Notes under the pieces: model-generated
Databases searched by the model: none
What the model was told of the DNA's origin: nothing
The model's input: the letters and a program-made list of their open reading frames with translations, nothing else
Part shown: positions 1-7,372 of the stretch, in pieces
Numbering within the stretch: position 1 is the first letter of the stretch
How the letters are laid out: each line of letters starts with the position of its first letter
From: Clostridiales bacterium
GTDB taxonomy: Bacteria > Bacillota > Clostridia > Lachnospirales > Lachnospiraceae
Direction of reading: 5' to 3'
Assembly (NCBI GenBank): GCA_020860565.1
Contig: JAJBUA010000076.1
Location: 1-45,803 of the forward strand
DNA: 45,803 nt
Translations under genes and position numbers: made by a program

Positions 1-166
1 GCGTGTTCGGGACTTTCACCCGTTAGAGCGCGCCCATGGCGCGCAAACAAAGGGACGGCTCATTGGGCCGTCCTCATCCAACTACTGGCTCAATAACGCC
101 TGGTGTTGGCCTCGCCAAATATATGAATTTGCCACAATCCTGAAATAAATACTGCCAGATGATGGA
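1..166. other. Non-coding edge with two GC-rich hairpins
   Basis: I see no convincing gene here. Two strong inverted repeats follow each other: a 7-bp GC-only stem at 28-34/38-44 with a 3-base loop, and a 7-bp stem at 53-59/67-73. They resemble the structured end of a mobile element or a terminator of a gene lying left of the window, but I cannot name an element. The rest of the stretch is unremarkable. Confidence 0.3.
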
Positions 167-460
167 TTATAAAATCGCTGCGATCCGTGCCGAAACTTTA
201 TCAGCCTCCTCCGTTCGGTCTTCACTATCGCGCACAGGATTCTCCTCATAATATGTCTGCAATAATTCATTCGCTTCTTCAAAATATATTTCGCCTTCAA
301 TATTCCGAACGGCAGTGTGTAACAGGTGTTCCGATCTTTTTAATCCGTTTTTTTATGGAACTGTAAAAAATCAATATTGCCATAATTTTCCTCAACATTA
401 TATCTAAATCTTTCCTGAAATTTCCTGTATCCTATGGGTGTCGATTGAGAAAAGCGACAA
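167..460 (-). pseudogene. Frameshifted remnant of an unidentified protein gene
   Basis: Two minus-strand reading frames join into one protein-like sequence if a single A is restored in the A7 run at 348-354. The upstream part ends ENYGNIDFLQFHKK. The downstream part continues as LKRSEHLLHTAVRNIEGE and ends EEADKVSARIAAIL before a TAA at 167-169. Both halves have the charged, helical composition of a real protein, whereas other frames here do not. I do not recognise the family. No start codon or ribosome binding site was found, so the 5' end is also missing. The hypothesis is a one-base deletion in a homopolymer followed by decay. A sequencing error at the run is the alternative. Confidence 0.45.
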
Positions 461-520
461 AAACTGAAAAACAGCCGAAAGGCTGATCGAACTCAAATCA
501 ATTTCAGGAGGTACACAATT

Positions 521-652
521 ATGTTAAGGAATATAAATACTTTTTGGAAAGAATATGGCACCGATATTGGAGGAATGCTTCTCATGTTTGGCCTTGGAGT
601 CGCAGCGATTGTGATCCGGTATGCTTCATACTTTTCAAACTATAGCGCTTAA
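521..652 (+). CDS. 43-residue single-span membrane peptide
   Basis: A short gene with a strong ribosome binding site (AGGAGG, 9 bases before the ATG). The peptide starts MLRNINTFWKEYG, has one hydrophobic segment at about residues 17-33 (GGMLLMFGLGVAAIVIR) and ends in a short polar tail. It carries no cleavable signal and no known motif. A small GNRA-type hairpin (cagcc-gaaa-ggctg, 472-485) lies in the leader, and a strong terminator follows at 710-750, so it looks like a self-contained one-gene transcript. Small membrane proteins of this kind can act as regulators, toxins or secreted peptides, and nothing here distinguishes these. I do not recognise a family. Confidence 0.55.
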   Translation: MLRNINTFWKEYGTDIGGMLLMFGLGVAAIVIRYASYFSNYSA

Positions 653-709
653 TATCTAAGTTGAATCGGTACTTATGACTGAAGCTGTGAAATAATTAGC
701 CCCATTGAA

Positions 710-750
710 AAGGCCATCTGGACTCGCATTAGCGAAAGACAGATGGCCTT
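710..750. terminator. Bidirectional terminator hairpin
   Basis: An 11-bp perfect stem (AAGGCCATCTG / CAGATGGCCTT, 710-720 and 740-750) with a 19-base loop that can itself pair tcgc/gcga. It lies between the 43-residue peptide on the plus strand and the end of the kinase gene on the minus strand, so it probably serves both. Confidence 0.8.
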
Positions 751-849
751 CTCTGTGGTAAAATTAAGTTGTGAAAAATAAAAATACCACCGCATATTAT
801 AATGGAAAGCGGGCAGACTCAGCACCTGCCTCTTCTAATCTCCTGTCAT

Positions 850-3800
850 CTACCATCCTATATCCCCCGCAATCAAAAACGTCCCATCAGACTGAACGCC
901 CAATGTGCAGCTGTCGCCCGCCGAAATGTAGACGACATCCGTCCAGTCCTCCACCTCACATTGACCGGCGTCGTTGCTCCCCACCGCATAGACGGTTCCG
1001 TCAGAGCGAAGCCCTGCTGTGTGATACAGTCCCATTGCCAGCTGAGTCAGATCAGTCCAGTCGTAAGTATTGTATTGTCCATAATTATATTCCGCGGAAT
1101 CTTCCAGAAAGACCGCTGTTCCATCTGCGCGAATCGCACCGATCGCGTAACCTCCGGCGTAAAGCCCGGTGATATCCGACCAGCCTGCTGCCGTCTCTGA
1201 CTGATTTCCGTCAAAATCAATACTGACAACCGTCCCATCACTTCGGAGTCCCAGGATTTCGCTGTTGTAATAATCATCACGACCACTGCGGCACGCCACC
1301 TGCACGATATCCGTCCAGTCCTCCACGGCATAAAGAGCTTCCGGCAATTCGAGTACACCCGCCTGATACAGATGTACCTGACCATCTGCATCCACACCAG
1401 CTACATAAATTGCCGCATCATTCGCCATAGTATTATCCGGCGAACTGACCTGAATCAGCGGTTCCTCGTTCACAAGACTCAAACCCGCATAATCTTCTTC
1501 CTCTGGAATCTGCATGTACAAATAACCGTCCGCATCCAGATAATAGCTGCCTTCGTACAGATCTATTTCTGAATAGAAATATTCCAGTTCACCCACCTCT
1601 CCCAAATCAGAAACATTTTGTGCCAGAACTATAAAATCACTAAAGAAGGATCCACTCGTCCAGCAAAGAACCGTTCCGTCTTTGGTTAGCCCAAGCACGC
1701 TGCCAGTCTGAGACTGCAGACCGTTATATATCCGCACCTGTGCCAGATCGCTCATGTCCTCCACAGAAACATTGCCCTGATTAACGGAAGTCTCCACAAT
1801 CTCTCCATCCTTCCGGATTCCAATCGCATGACTGTTGGAAAGGCCATTAATCAGCACTCCGCTCATCCCACTCCAACCGGATATGGTCTCATGAAAAGAT
1901 TCTCGAAAACTGAGTGGGAAACCAGCTGTGTACACTTCTCCGTTTTCAGATACCGCATAACAGCTACTATAAGATACTGTCATTTGTACAATATCCTGAA
2001 AATTTTCCAACCCCGGCATAGTAAGATCAGAATAACCATACACATTCTTATCTGTCCACAGGTTCGCGCGGATCGCAGTTCCATCTTCTTTCACACCGAT
2101 TACAATATACTGATTGAGTGCCAGAAATTGTACATCATCCCAACCAGCAATTTCCGCAGAAGTTCCTTCCAGTCCTGTGCTAAGCACCTGTCCATCCTCT
2201 GTCAGGCCGCACAGAACATAACCAGCCGCAGCAATTGTGCGGATGCCGCTCCATTCCAGACATTCCTGTGCTTGTCTTCTGGTATCGTTGGTAACGATTG
2301 TTCCCTCCGTTGTCAGGCCATAGACATAGCTCCCCGTCGCTGCGATTTCAACGATATCAGTCCAACGTTCTACATCATCAACACCGTCTAACTGTCCTGC
2401 GATCACCACGGTTCCATTCTCCCGAAGTCCCGCCGAAAACGTGTCACCTGCCGCAACTGCAGCGATCCTGGTCCATTCCGAAAGATTTCTCTGACCGTAC
2501 GCGTTACTCCCCATGGAGGTCACGGTTCCATCCTCCAGCAGGATTAAAGCGTGTGTATTAGACGCCGCATAACTGGTCTGCGGTACAGCAGTCACGATGA
2601 CTTCTCCAAAATCTTCTTCCTCCTGCTGCAAGTCAATGGTTTGTGTCTCGCCTGACGAATCCTCTGCAGCAGAAATATCCTCTTGCATCAATGTCTCTGT
2701 TGCCTGCTCCATCTCCGCTGTCTGCATGGTCGACGTGCTCTCCTGACCTGCCTGCCTTCTTCCGAATGTAAAAAATAATCCCACCGCCAGCAGACCGCAG
2801 ACTGCCACACCACCAATGGCCACGACTGTCTTTCCCCTCTTTTTAACACCATTTTTCCGGACGGTCTTCCCCTCATAGAGCGCACCCGTAAGCTCCGCAA
2901 TGCTCTGGATCCGGTCTTCCTTCTTTACCGCAAGGCCTTTCAGATCCGCAGTTGCTGTCCCCTTGCTGACTTTTACCGGAAATGCGTCAAACCCTTTCAG
3001 GCTGTCCTGAAACATCCGGTCCATTGCGGACACCGGCGTCTCTCCGGTCAGCATCCGGTAAAGCACTGCGCTGATCGCGTAAACGTCCGTCCACGATCCC
3101 TGTTCGCCGTGAGTGCGGTATTGCTCTTCCGGGGCATAACCATGTTTCAGGATTATGGTCAACGACTTCTGATCATTCTTTGCCGTCATACGCGCCGCGC
3201 CGAAGTCGATGAGTTTGACGGACTCGATCCTGCGGCCGATTCGCTTTCCAGTCTCTGCTGCTCCGGCAGCACCGGAGGACAGATCGCTTTCCGCTTCCTC
3301 TTTGAAGGTCAGCATGATATTATCCGGGCTGATGTCCCGATGGATGATCCCAGCCGTATGTATCTTGCTCAGCGCGTCCAGAACTGGTCTTAAGATAGCA
3401 AGCGCCTCCGCCTCCGGCAAACTTCCGCCGCGCTCAGCGAGATAATCCTTCAGACTCTCTCCCTCGATATATTCCATGACGATGTAGGCCGTCTCATTTT
3501 CATAAAAGAAATCCTTTACCGACACTACGCCAGAGATGTCAGAGAAACGGGAGACGTTCCGCGCCTCCGTCACATACTTCTCCAGTCCCTGCTGATAGGT
3601 GCGGCTCTTCTCTCCGCTTAAGGAGAGTACTCGGTCGCCAGTCATCGACGTCGTGTCGCGGCTGACCAGCTCCACCGGGAAATATTCCTTGATCGCCACG
3701 CGGGTCTCCATATTTAAGTCAAAGCCCATGTAGGTGATGCCGAAGCCGCCCTGTCCCAGCACGCGCCCCACCAGGTATTTCCCGGCGAGGATTGTATTCG

Positions 3801-3927
3801 GCGGCAGGCAGCGCGGATTCGATTGATACGCGGACAGATCAAAGCCGCAATACGGACACGCGCCACCCGCTGTTTTCTTTTCTCTCATACATCCCAGACA
3901 AAGTTTGTTAATATCAATCATGCTCAT
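850..3927 (-). CDS. Membrane Ser/Thr protein kinase with zinc ribbon and RCC1-like propeller
   Basis: Predicted transmembrane Hanks-type kinase of about 1025 residues. An N-terminal zinc ribbon (CLGC then CPYC, residues 10-30) precedes the kinase domain. The kinase has a glycine loop GQGGFG, VAIK lysine, catalytic HRDISPDN, DFG in LIDFGAA, and the HGYAPEEQY activation segment typical of bacterial members. A basic stretch and one membrane span (near residues 370-395) follow, then an acidic linker and about ten RCC1-like blades with repeated DGTV and WTDI/WSDI units, probably extracellular. The start at 3927 was chosen because GGAAGG sits 6 bases upstream. An ATG at 3933 is the alternative. It has its own promoter carrying the island motif at 3982-4023. 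Substrate and sensed ligand are unknown. Confidence 0.88.
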   Translation of the reverse strand: MSMIDINKLCLGCMREKKTAGGACPYCGFDLSAYQSNPRCLPPNTILAGKYLVGRVLGQGGFGITYMGFDLNMETRVAIKEYFPVELVSRDTTSMTGDRVLSLSGEKSRTYQQGLEKYVTEARNVSRFSDISGVVSVKDFFYENETAYIVMEYIEGESLKDYLAERGGSLPEAEALAILRPVLDALSKIHTAGIIHRDISPDNIMLTFKEEAESDLSSGAAGAAETGKRIGRRIESVKLIDFGAARMTAKNDQKSLTIILKHGYAPEEQYRTHGEQGSWTDVYAISAVLYRMLTGETPVSAMDRMFQDSLKGFDAFPVKVSKGTATADLKGLAVKKEDRIQSIAELTGALYEGKTVRKNGVKKRGKTVVAIGGVAVCGLLAVGLFFTFGRRQAGQESTSTMQTAEMEQATETLMQEDISAAEDSSGETQTIDLQQEEEDFGEVIVTAVPQTSYAASNTHALILLEDGTVTSMGSNAYGQRNLSEWTRIAAVAAGDTFSAGLRENGTVVIAGQLDGVDDVERWTDIVEIAATGSYVYGLTTEGTIVTNDTRRQAQECLEWSGIRTIAAAGYVLCGLTEDGQVLSTGLEGTSAEIAGWDDVQFLALNQYIVIGVKEDGTAIRANLWTDKNVYGYSDLTMPGLENFQDIVQMTVSYSSCYAVSENGEVYTAGFPLSFRESFHETISGWSGMSGVLINGLSNSHAIGIRKDGEIVETSVNQGNVSVEDMSDLAQVRIYNGLQSQTGSVLGLTKDGTVLCWTSGSFFSDFIVLAQNVSDLGEVGELEYFYSEIDLYEGSYYLDADGYLYMQIPEEEDYAGLSLVNEEPLIQVSSPDNTMANDAAIYVAGVDADGQVHLYQAGVLELPEALYAVEDWTDIVQVACRSGRDDYYNSEILGLRSDGTVVSIDFDGNQSETAAGWSDITGLYAGGYAIGAIRADGTAVFLEDSAEYNYGQYNTYDWTDLTQLAMGLYHTAGLRSDGTVYAVGSNDAGQCEVEDWTDVVYISAGDSCTLGVQSDGTFLIAGDIGW

Positions 3928-3981
3928 TCCCATCCTTCCACCAATTCGAATTTCACAAGTACCTTCTCCTTGCTGACCAGT

Positions 3982-4023
3982 TTATTAAATTATTTTTTCG
4001 CCTGCAACAAGGTGAACTTTAAC
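3982..4023 (-). promoter_or_regulatory. Island promoter 1: GTTAAAGTTNACC element before the kinase gene
   Basis: On the minus strand GTTAAAGTTCACC (4023-4011) is followed directly by TTGTTG (4010-4005, -35 position), 17 bases, and TAATAA (3987-3982, -10 position). The predicted leader is about 50 bases. The same 42-base layout occurs at 9967-10008 and 14511-14552. The element contains an imperfect dyad, GTTAA-AG-TTNAC, which suggests a protein binding site abutting -35. Confidence 0.65.
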
Positions 4024-4030
4024 GATTCCA

Positions 4031-4063
4031 TAAAAAAACCGATCACCTTTTACGGCAATCGGT
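4031..4063 (-). terminator. Rho-independent terminator after the DUF4160 gene pair
   Basis: On the minus strand a 10-bp stem (ACCGATTGCC with GGTGATCGGT, including two G-U pairs), a 6-base loop, then a run of T. It ends the DUF4160 transcript just before kinase promoter 1. Confidence 0.75.
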
Positions 4064-4140
4064 CTATCATTCCATGATACCCTTATCAGAAAATCAAAGC
4101 AGCAGATATAAAATGTCCTATCCGTATATAAACGTTAAGG

Positions 4141-4419
4141 TCAACAGTAGAAATGAATCGTATCTTCTACGAAAAACTCCTTCCATGCTACACATATATA
4201 AAAGAATTGAGCAGAGATAAACTCCATTAATTCGTTCAACTCCGATAAAGGAATTTGACTTCTGTTATTTGCAAGAATACAACCACCATTTCTGGTAAGC
4301 CATATTTTAGTGCTATTTGGTGTAGGATGCCCCTTTGAAATATGGACATGTATCGGTTCTGTATTCTCATTTGACCAAAAATATATTTTATAACCGCTGA
4401 CTGTAAATAAATTAGGCAA
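4141..4419 (-). CDS. DUF4160 family protein (TTG start, coupled)
   Basis: A 92-residue protein matching the DUF4160 pattern: an N-terminal PNLFTVSGYKIYFWSNE stretch, then EPIHVHISKG, and a C-terminal AWKEFF helix. I place the start at TTG (4419), since GGGGAG lies 6 bases upstream and family members usually begin M-P-x-[LI]-F. This start overlaps the end of the upstream gene by 8 bases, which implies translational coupling. In-frame ATGs at 4434 and 4464 would add residues foreign to the family. DUF4160 genes are often found beside a small partner and have been suggested to belong to toxin-antitoxin-like pairs. Its biochemical role is unknown. Confidence 0.75.
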   Translation of the reverse strand: MPNLFTVSGYKIYFWSNENTEPIHVHISKGHPTPNSTKIWLTRNGGCILANNRSQIPLSELNELMEFISAQFFYICVAWKEFFVEDTIHFYC

Positions 4420-4681
4420 TATGAACTCCCCCATTAGCAGCATATTTATAAAAAAGATGTGCATTGCTTTCCATCAATTTCTGAAACATGGCAATTTCGT
4501 TATCGGAATATCCATTTCTCATAATCCAGGTATAAGACGGAAGTTCACATCTAGCCGAATCAAAACCATTAGCTGTAGGACGTTCAAAATGGACCAGAAC
4601 TTTTCTTATATCTCCCTCCTGTATAATGTGGGAGTGAACAATCTCCGTTCCATCTCCCAACGTCATATATGGATACATCAT
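4412..4681 (-). CDS. Small partner of the DUF4160 protein
   Basis: An 89-residue soluble protein starting MMYPYMTLGDGTEIVHS. The start at 4681 is set by GGAGG 8 bases upstream; the open frame reaches further back but has no better site. The body contains charged beta-rich sequence (VLVHFERPTANGFDSARCEL) and a C-terminal helix ending YAANGGVHIA. I recall similar short proteins next to DUF4160 genes in Firmicutes, but I cannot name a domain. Its stop overlaps the TTG start of the DUF4160 gene, so the two should be made together. The pair ends at the terminator 4031-4063. Confidence 0.65.
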   Translation of the reverse strand: MMYPYMTLGDGTEIVHSHIIQEGDIRKVLVHFERPTANGFDSARCELPSYTWIMRNGYSDNEIAMFQKLMESNAHLFYKYAANGGVHIA

Positions 4682-4808
4682 AATTCTCGCCTCCATCTGC
4701 ATAAGATTGATTTCATTATAACAGTTGATTTTCCTGAATTCAATCCTGCATTTTCCTTTCCAGCAATAAAACATTTTACGCTACCGGAGCGTGAACCCCC
4801 TTGCGTAT

Positions 4809-5126
4809 TTACTGCACGGCAGGAAGTGTATCATTATACTTCGTATTCGACTGTCGTTTTTCCGAGCGCTTATAATCGAGCTGCGCAGCTTCAATACTTT
4901 CCCATGGCTTTTCTAAATTCCATGCGAAAATAATCGCGCGTGCATTGCCGTAAAGGTTGTTATCCGCGTCGATTGCTCCTCCCATGCCAAGATTCCCATC
5001 CTCTTCCGGGTTGATTCCTGCGGAAATATATCCAGATTCGGAAGCAACTACTTTCACATTGGTCCATGTGGCGAAGGTCTGCTCGCATACAGCGGCCTCT
5101 GATGAATCAGCGGCGACATATACAAA
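4809..5126 (-). pseudogene. In-frame orphan tail downstream of the GLUG lipoprotein
   Basis: About 105 protein-like residues in exactly the same frame as the lipoprotein gene ending at 5136, separated from it by TAA, TGA and TAG within four codons. It reads FVYVAADSSEAAVCEQTF, later WTNVKVVASESGYISAGI and AIIFAWNLEKPWESIEAAQ, ending at 4809. There is no ATG with a ribosome binding site; a GTG at 5057 exists but lacks one. It may be the lost C-terminal domain of the lipoprotein, or a remnant of another gene. The phrase WTNVKVVA weakly resembles the RCC1 blades of the neighbouring kinase, but I would not assign it. Confidence 0.4.
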
Positions 5127-5135
5127 CTATCATGA

Positions 5136-7259
5136 TTAAGGCCGCAAATTTCTTTCATATCCGGTATCGTCAATTGTCAGCACCCAGTCTGCGTTATCGA
5201 GCCATTCGCATGGATACTCCTGTGTCTCCAGAAGCTCCGGTCCATCTGCCGTCAGCGTGTAAATATCCACATAGCTCTCCGCATCTTCCCGTCCGCCCAT
5301 CTCTATGACCAGTTCCAGAACGCCGTCCTCATTGATATCTGCCATAGTATAAACGTTGTAATCCGAATTGTTTTCCCCGAAATACTGAACGTCTACGATT
5401 TCATGATAAGCGGCATAATCCGGTCCCCATCCTTCTGCCGCTTCGGAACCTGGCGTTGTTTCCGCCGGGGATTCTGCTTCTTCTCCATCGTTCTCCGTCA
5501 GATCTTCTTCGGGATCTGTCATCGTAGCGGTCATTCCTTCCGTCCAGGTAAAACACGGCCCATCCGCATTGGTTGTCCACTCGCTGTATCCTTCTCCCAG
5601 AGACTTCACGCCTTCATTCAGTGCGGCTGCCACAGTTCCATCCGTAAAGGCCGCTGCCTCCGTAGCGGTGAAGGAATCTTCTTGTGGCTGCCCCTTCGAT
5701 TTCACAATGCTGTACTCAGCAGTATCTTCTGAAAAAAAGCAGTTTTCAATGGTCGCTGACCCGATTCCATACTTCAGACTTGCGGTCATATGAGCCGTTG
5801 AACTGCAATTGGTGATCGTACCGTCTGTTTTGCTGAGCTGGGCAATGGCGTAGGCGCTGTCAGCCATTTTAGGAAGCGTATAAATCGTTCCGCTTGTATA
5901 ACAATTGGTAACTTTCGCTTTTACCGGGCTGCTGGTAGTGCCGAGAGTCGCCCTTCCCACGATACCTCCGGCATGTCCGGTGAAACCGTCTGCTGTATGA
6001 GTATGGATATCATAGCCTGATTTTATCATCACATCAACATCCAATCCCACTGCCTCATATTGCTCCATAACCTTTTGGTAATCCGTCGCTACCGTTCCGA
6101 TCTGATAGCAGTTCTGCACATCCAGGCTGTTTCCGTATCCTTCTGCCAGGATTCCTCCCGCCAGAGCGCATCCGTAGACCATACCCGTATTGCCGCACTG
6201 ATCGATCGTAATGTTACTTGCACTGCCGACAATCCCTCCTGCGCCTTCTCCGGAAACCACGATGCCGGTATTGGTACAGTTTTCTACGGGAATGCCTGAC
6301 TGTTTTCCTTCCAGTTCCGCTACGATACCGCCGCTGATGCGATAGCCGAGCACAGCTCCATGATTCTCACAGTTTCTGACCGTAGTATACGCAACCTTGG
6401 CAATCCCCGCACAGCTGCCTTTCGACATCTTTCCTCTGCTCATGGTACTCTCTGTCGCGTCACTGGTCATAACAATTCCGTAGTTGACGCAGTTCTCTAC
6501 CTCTTTCACACTGAACGCGATTCCACCCGCTTCTCCCATGGTTCCTTTTCCCCATGAGCCGTGCGCGTCTGCCCCAAGGACGGTACCGGAAAAGCTGCAG
6601 TCTACAATCCGGTTTCCATAAGCCGCGATTCCACCCGCCTGCGCAGCTCCGACATTTCCTTCTACATGGCAATTCTCAATCAGTCCATCCGAATTGCTGG
6701 TAATGGCACCGCCCTCATTCGAAACATAGATCATGACATCATCCAGCGTAAGATTCCGAATCACGCTTTCCTCTCCGCATGCACGAAATAATCCCGCATG
6801 ACCATTGGGATCGGTCTCTGCGTCAATCACGATATAAAGGCCGCTGATCGTATGTCCGTCGCCGTCAAAGACTCCATCATAGCCATAAATCGGATCCCAG
6901 TTTCCTGTACCTTCACCGCATACTCCCGAGAGGTCAATATCCGCCGTCAGAACCGCGTTCAGAGTATCCTCGCCATCATTCACCCGGTCGCGGAATTTCT
7001 CGAGGTCGGCCGCCGAACTGATCTTCACCGCACCATCGAACAGGCTGTCAAGAAGTCCCCCGTCCTTCGCATCCTCACCCTCTGCTTCGGCATCTTCCTC
7101 ATCAGATAAATCCCCGGATGTCTCTTCCTCCTCGTTTTCCGACTGCAAAGAATTCTCTTCTTCCAGTCCGGGTATCTGGCCAATCTTATGTGATCCTGAG
7201 CATCCCGCCAGTGATGTCACCAAAATCGCTGCCATGATGATTGTGGCAATCCTTCTCAT
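5136..7259 (-). CDS. GLUG-type beta-helix surface lipoprotein
   Basis: A 707-residue predicted lipoprotein. The signal peptide ends in the lipobox LAGC (Cys20). An acidic, disordered linker follows to about residue 70. A long repetitive region has recurring G-G-I-A/V and NC-x-N-x-G units (for example GGIVGSASN, NCTNTG), typical of GLUG or parallel beta-helix repeats. After a second acidic linker, a C-terminal domain carries DINEDGVLELV, a calcium-loop-like motif seen in cell-surface proteins. GGAGG lies upstream of the ATG. It follows the 853-residue lipoprotein gene by 113 bases with no promoter motif of its own, so the two are probably co-transcribed. Likely anchored outside the membrane, with ligand unknown. 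Confidence 0.8.
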   Translation of the reverse strand: MRRIATIIMAAILVTSLAGCSGSHKIGQIPGLEEENSLQSENEEEETSGDLSDEEDAEAEGEDAKDGGLLDSLFDGAVKISSAADLEKFRDRVNDGEDTLNAVLTADIDLSGVCGEGTGNWDPIYGYDGVFDGDGHTISGLYIVIDAETDPNGHAGLFRACGEESVIRNLTLDDVMIYVSNEGGAITSNSDGLIENCHVEGNVGAAQAGGIAAYGNRIVDCSFSGTVLGADAHGSWGKGTMGEAGGIAFSVKEVENCVNYGIVMTSDATESTMSRGKMSKGSCAGIAKVAYTTVRNCENHGAVLGYRISGGIVAELEGKQSGIPVENCTNTGIVVSGEGAGGIVGSASNITIDQCGNTGMVYGCALAGGILAEGYGNSLDVQNCYQIGTVATDYQKVMEQYEAVGLDVDVMIKSGYDIHTHTADGFTGHAGGIVGRATLGTTSSPVKAKVTNCYTSGTIYTLPKMADSAYAIAQLSKTDGTITNCSSTAHMTASLKYGIGSATIENCFFSEDTAEYSIVKSKGQPQEDSFTATEAAAFTDGTVAAALNEGVKSLGEGYSEWTTNADGPCFTWTEGMTATMTDPEEDLTENDGEEAESPAETTPGSEAAEGWGPDYAAYHEIVDVQYFGENNSDYNVYTMADINEDGVLELVIEMGGREDAESYVDIYTLTADGPELLETQEYPCEWLDNADWVLTIDDTGYERNLRP

Positions 7260-7372
7260 TTTCTCATTCCTCCGTCATTCATTTTTCTTTTTATTCTTTT
7301 CTTTCTGCTCTTCTTTCTGTTGAGTCATATCCGCGCAGGCGAACATGTCCGTTTGATAACGATTCACCAACG

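Noticed and set aside
82-300. 72-codon minus-strand frame near the left edge
   Set aside because: It overlaps a better protein-like frame that continues into the frameshifted remnant; no ribosome site and unusual Arg/His-rich composition.
4137-4145. AAGGTCAAC, part of the island element
   Set aside because: Lacks the TTTAAC half and lies at the end of the DUF4160 gene, not before a start.
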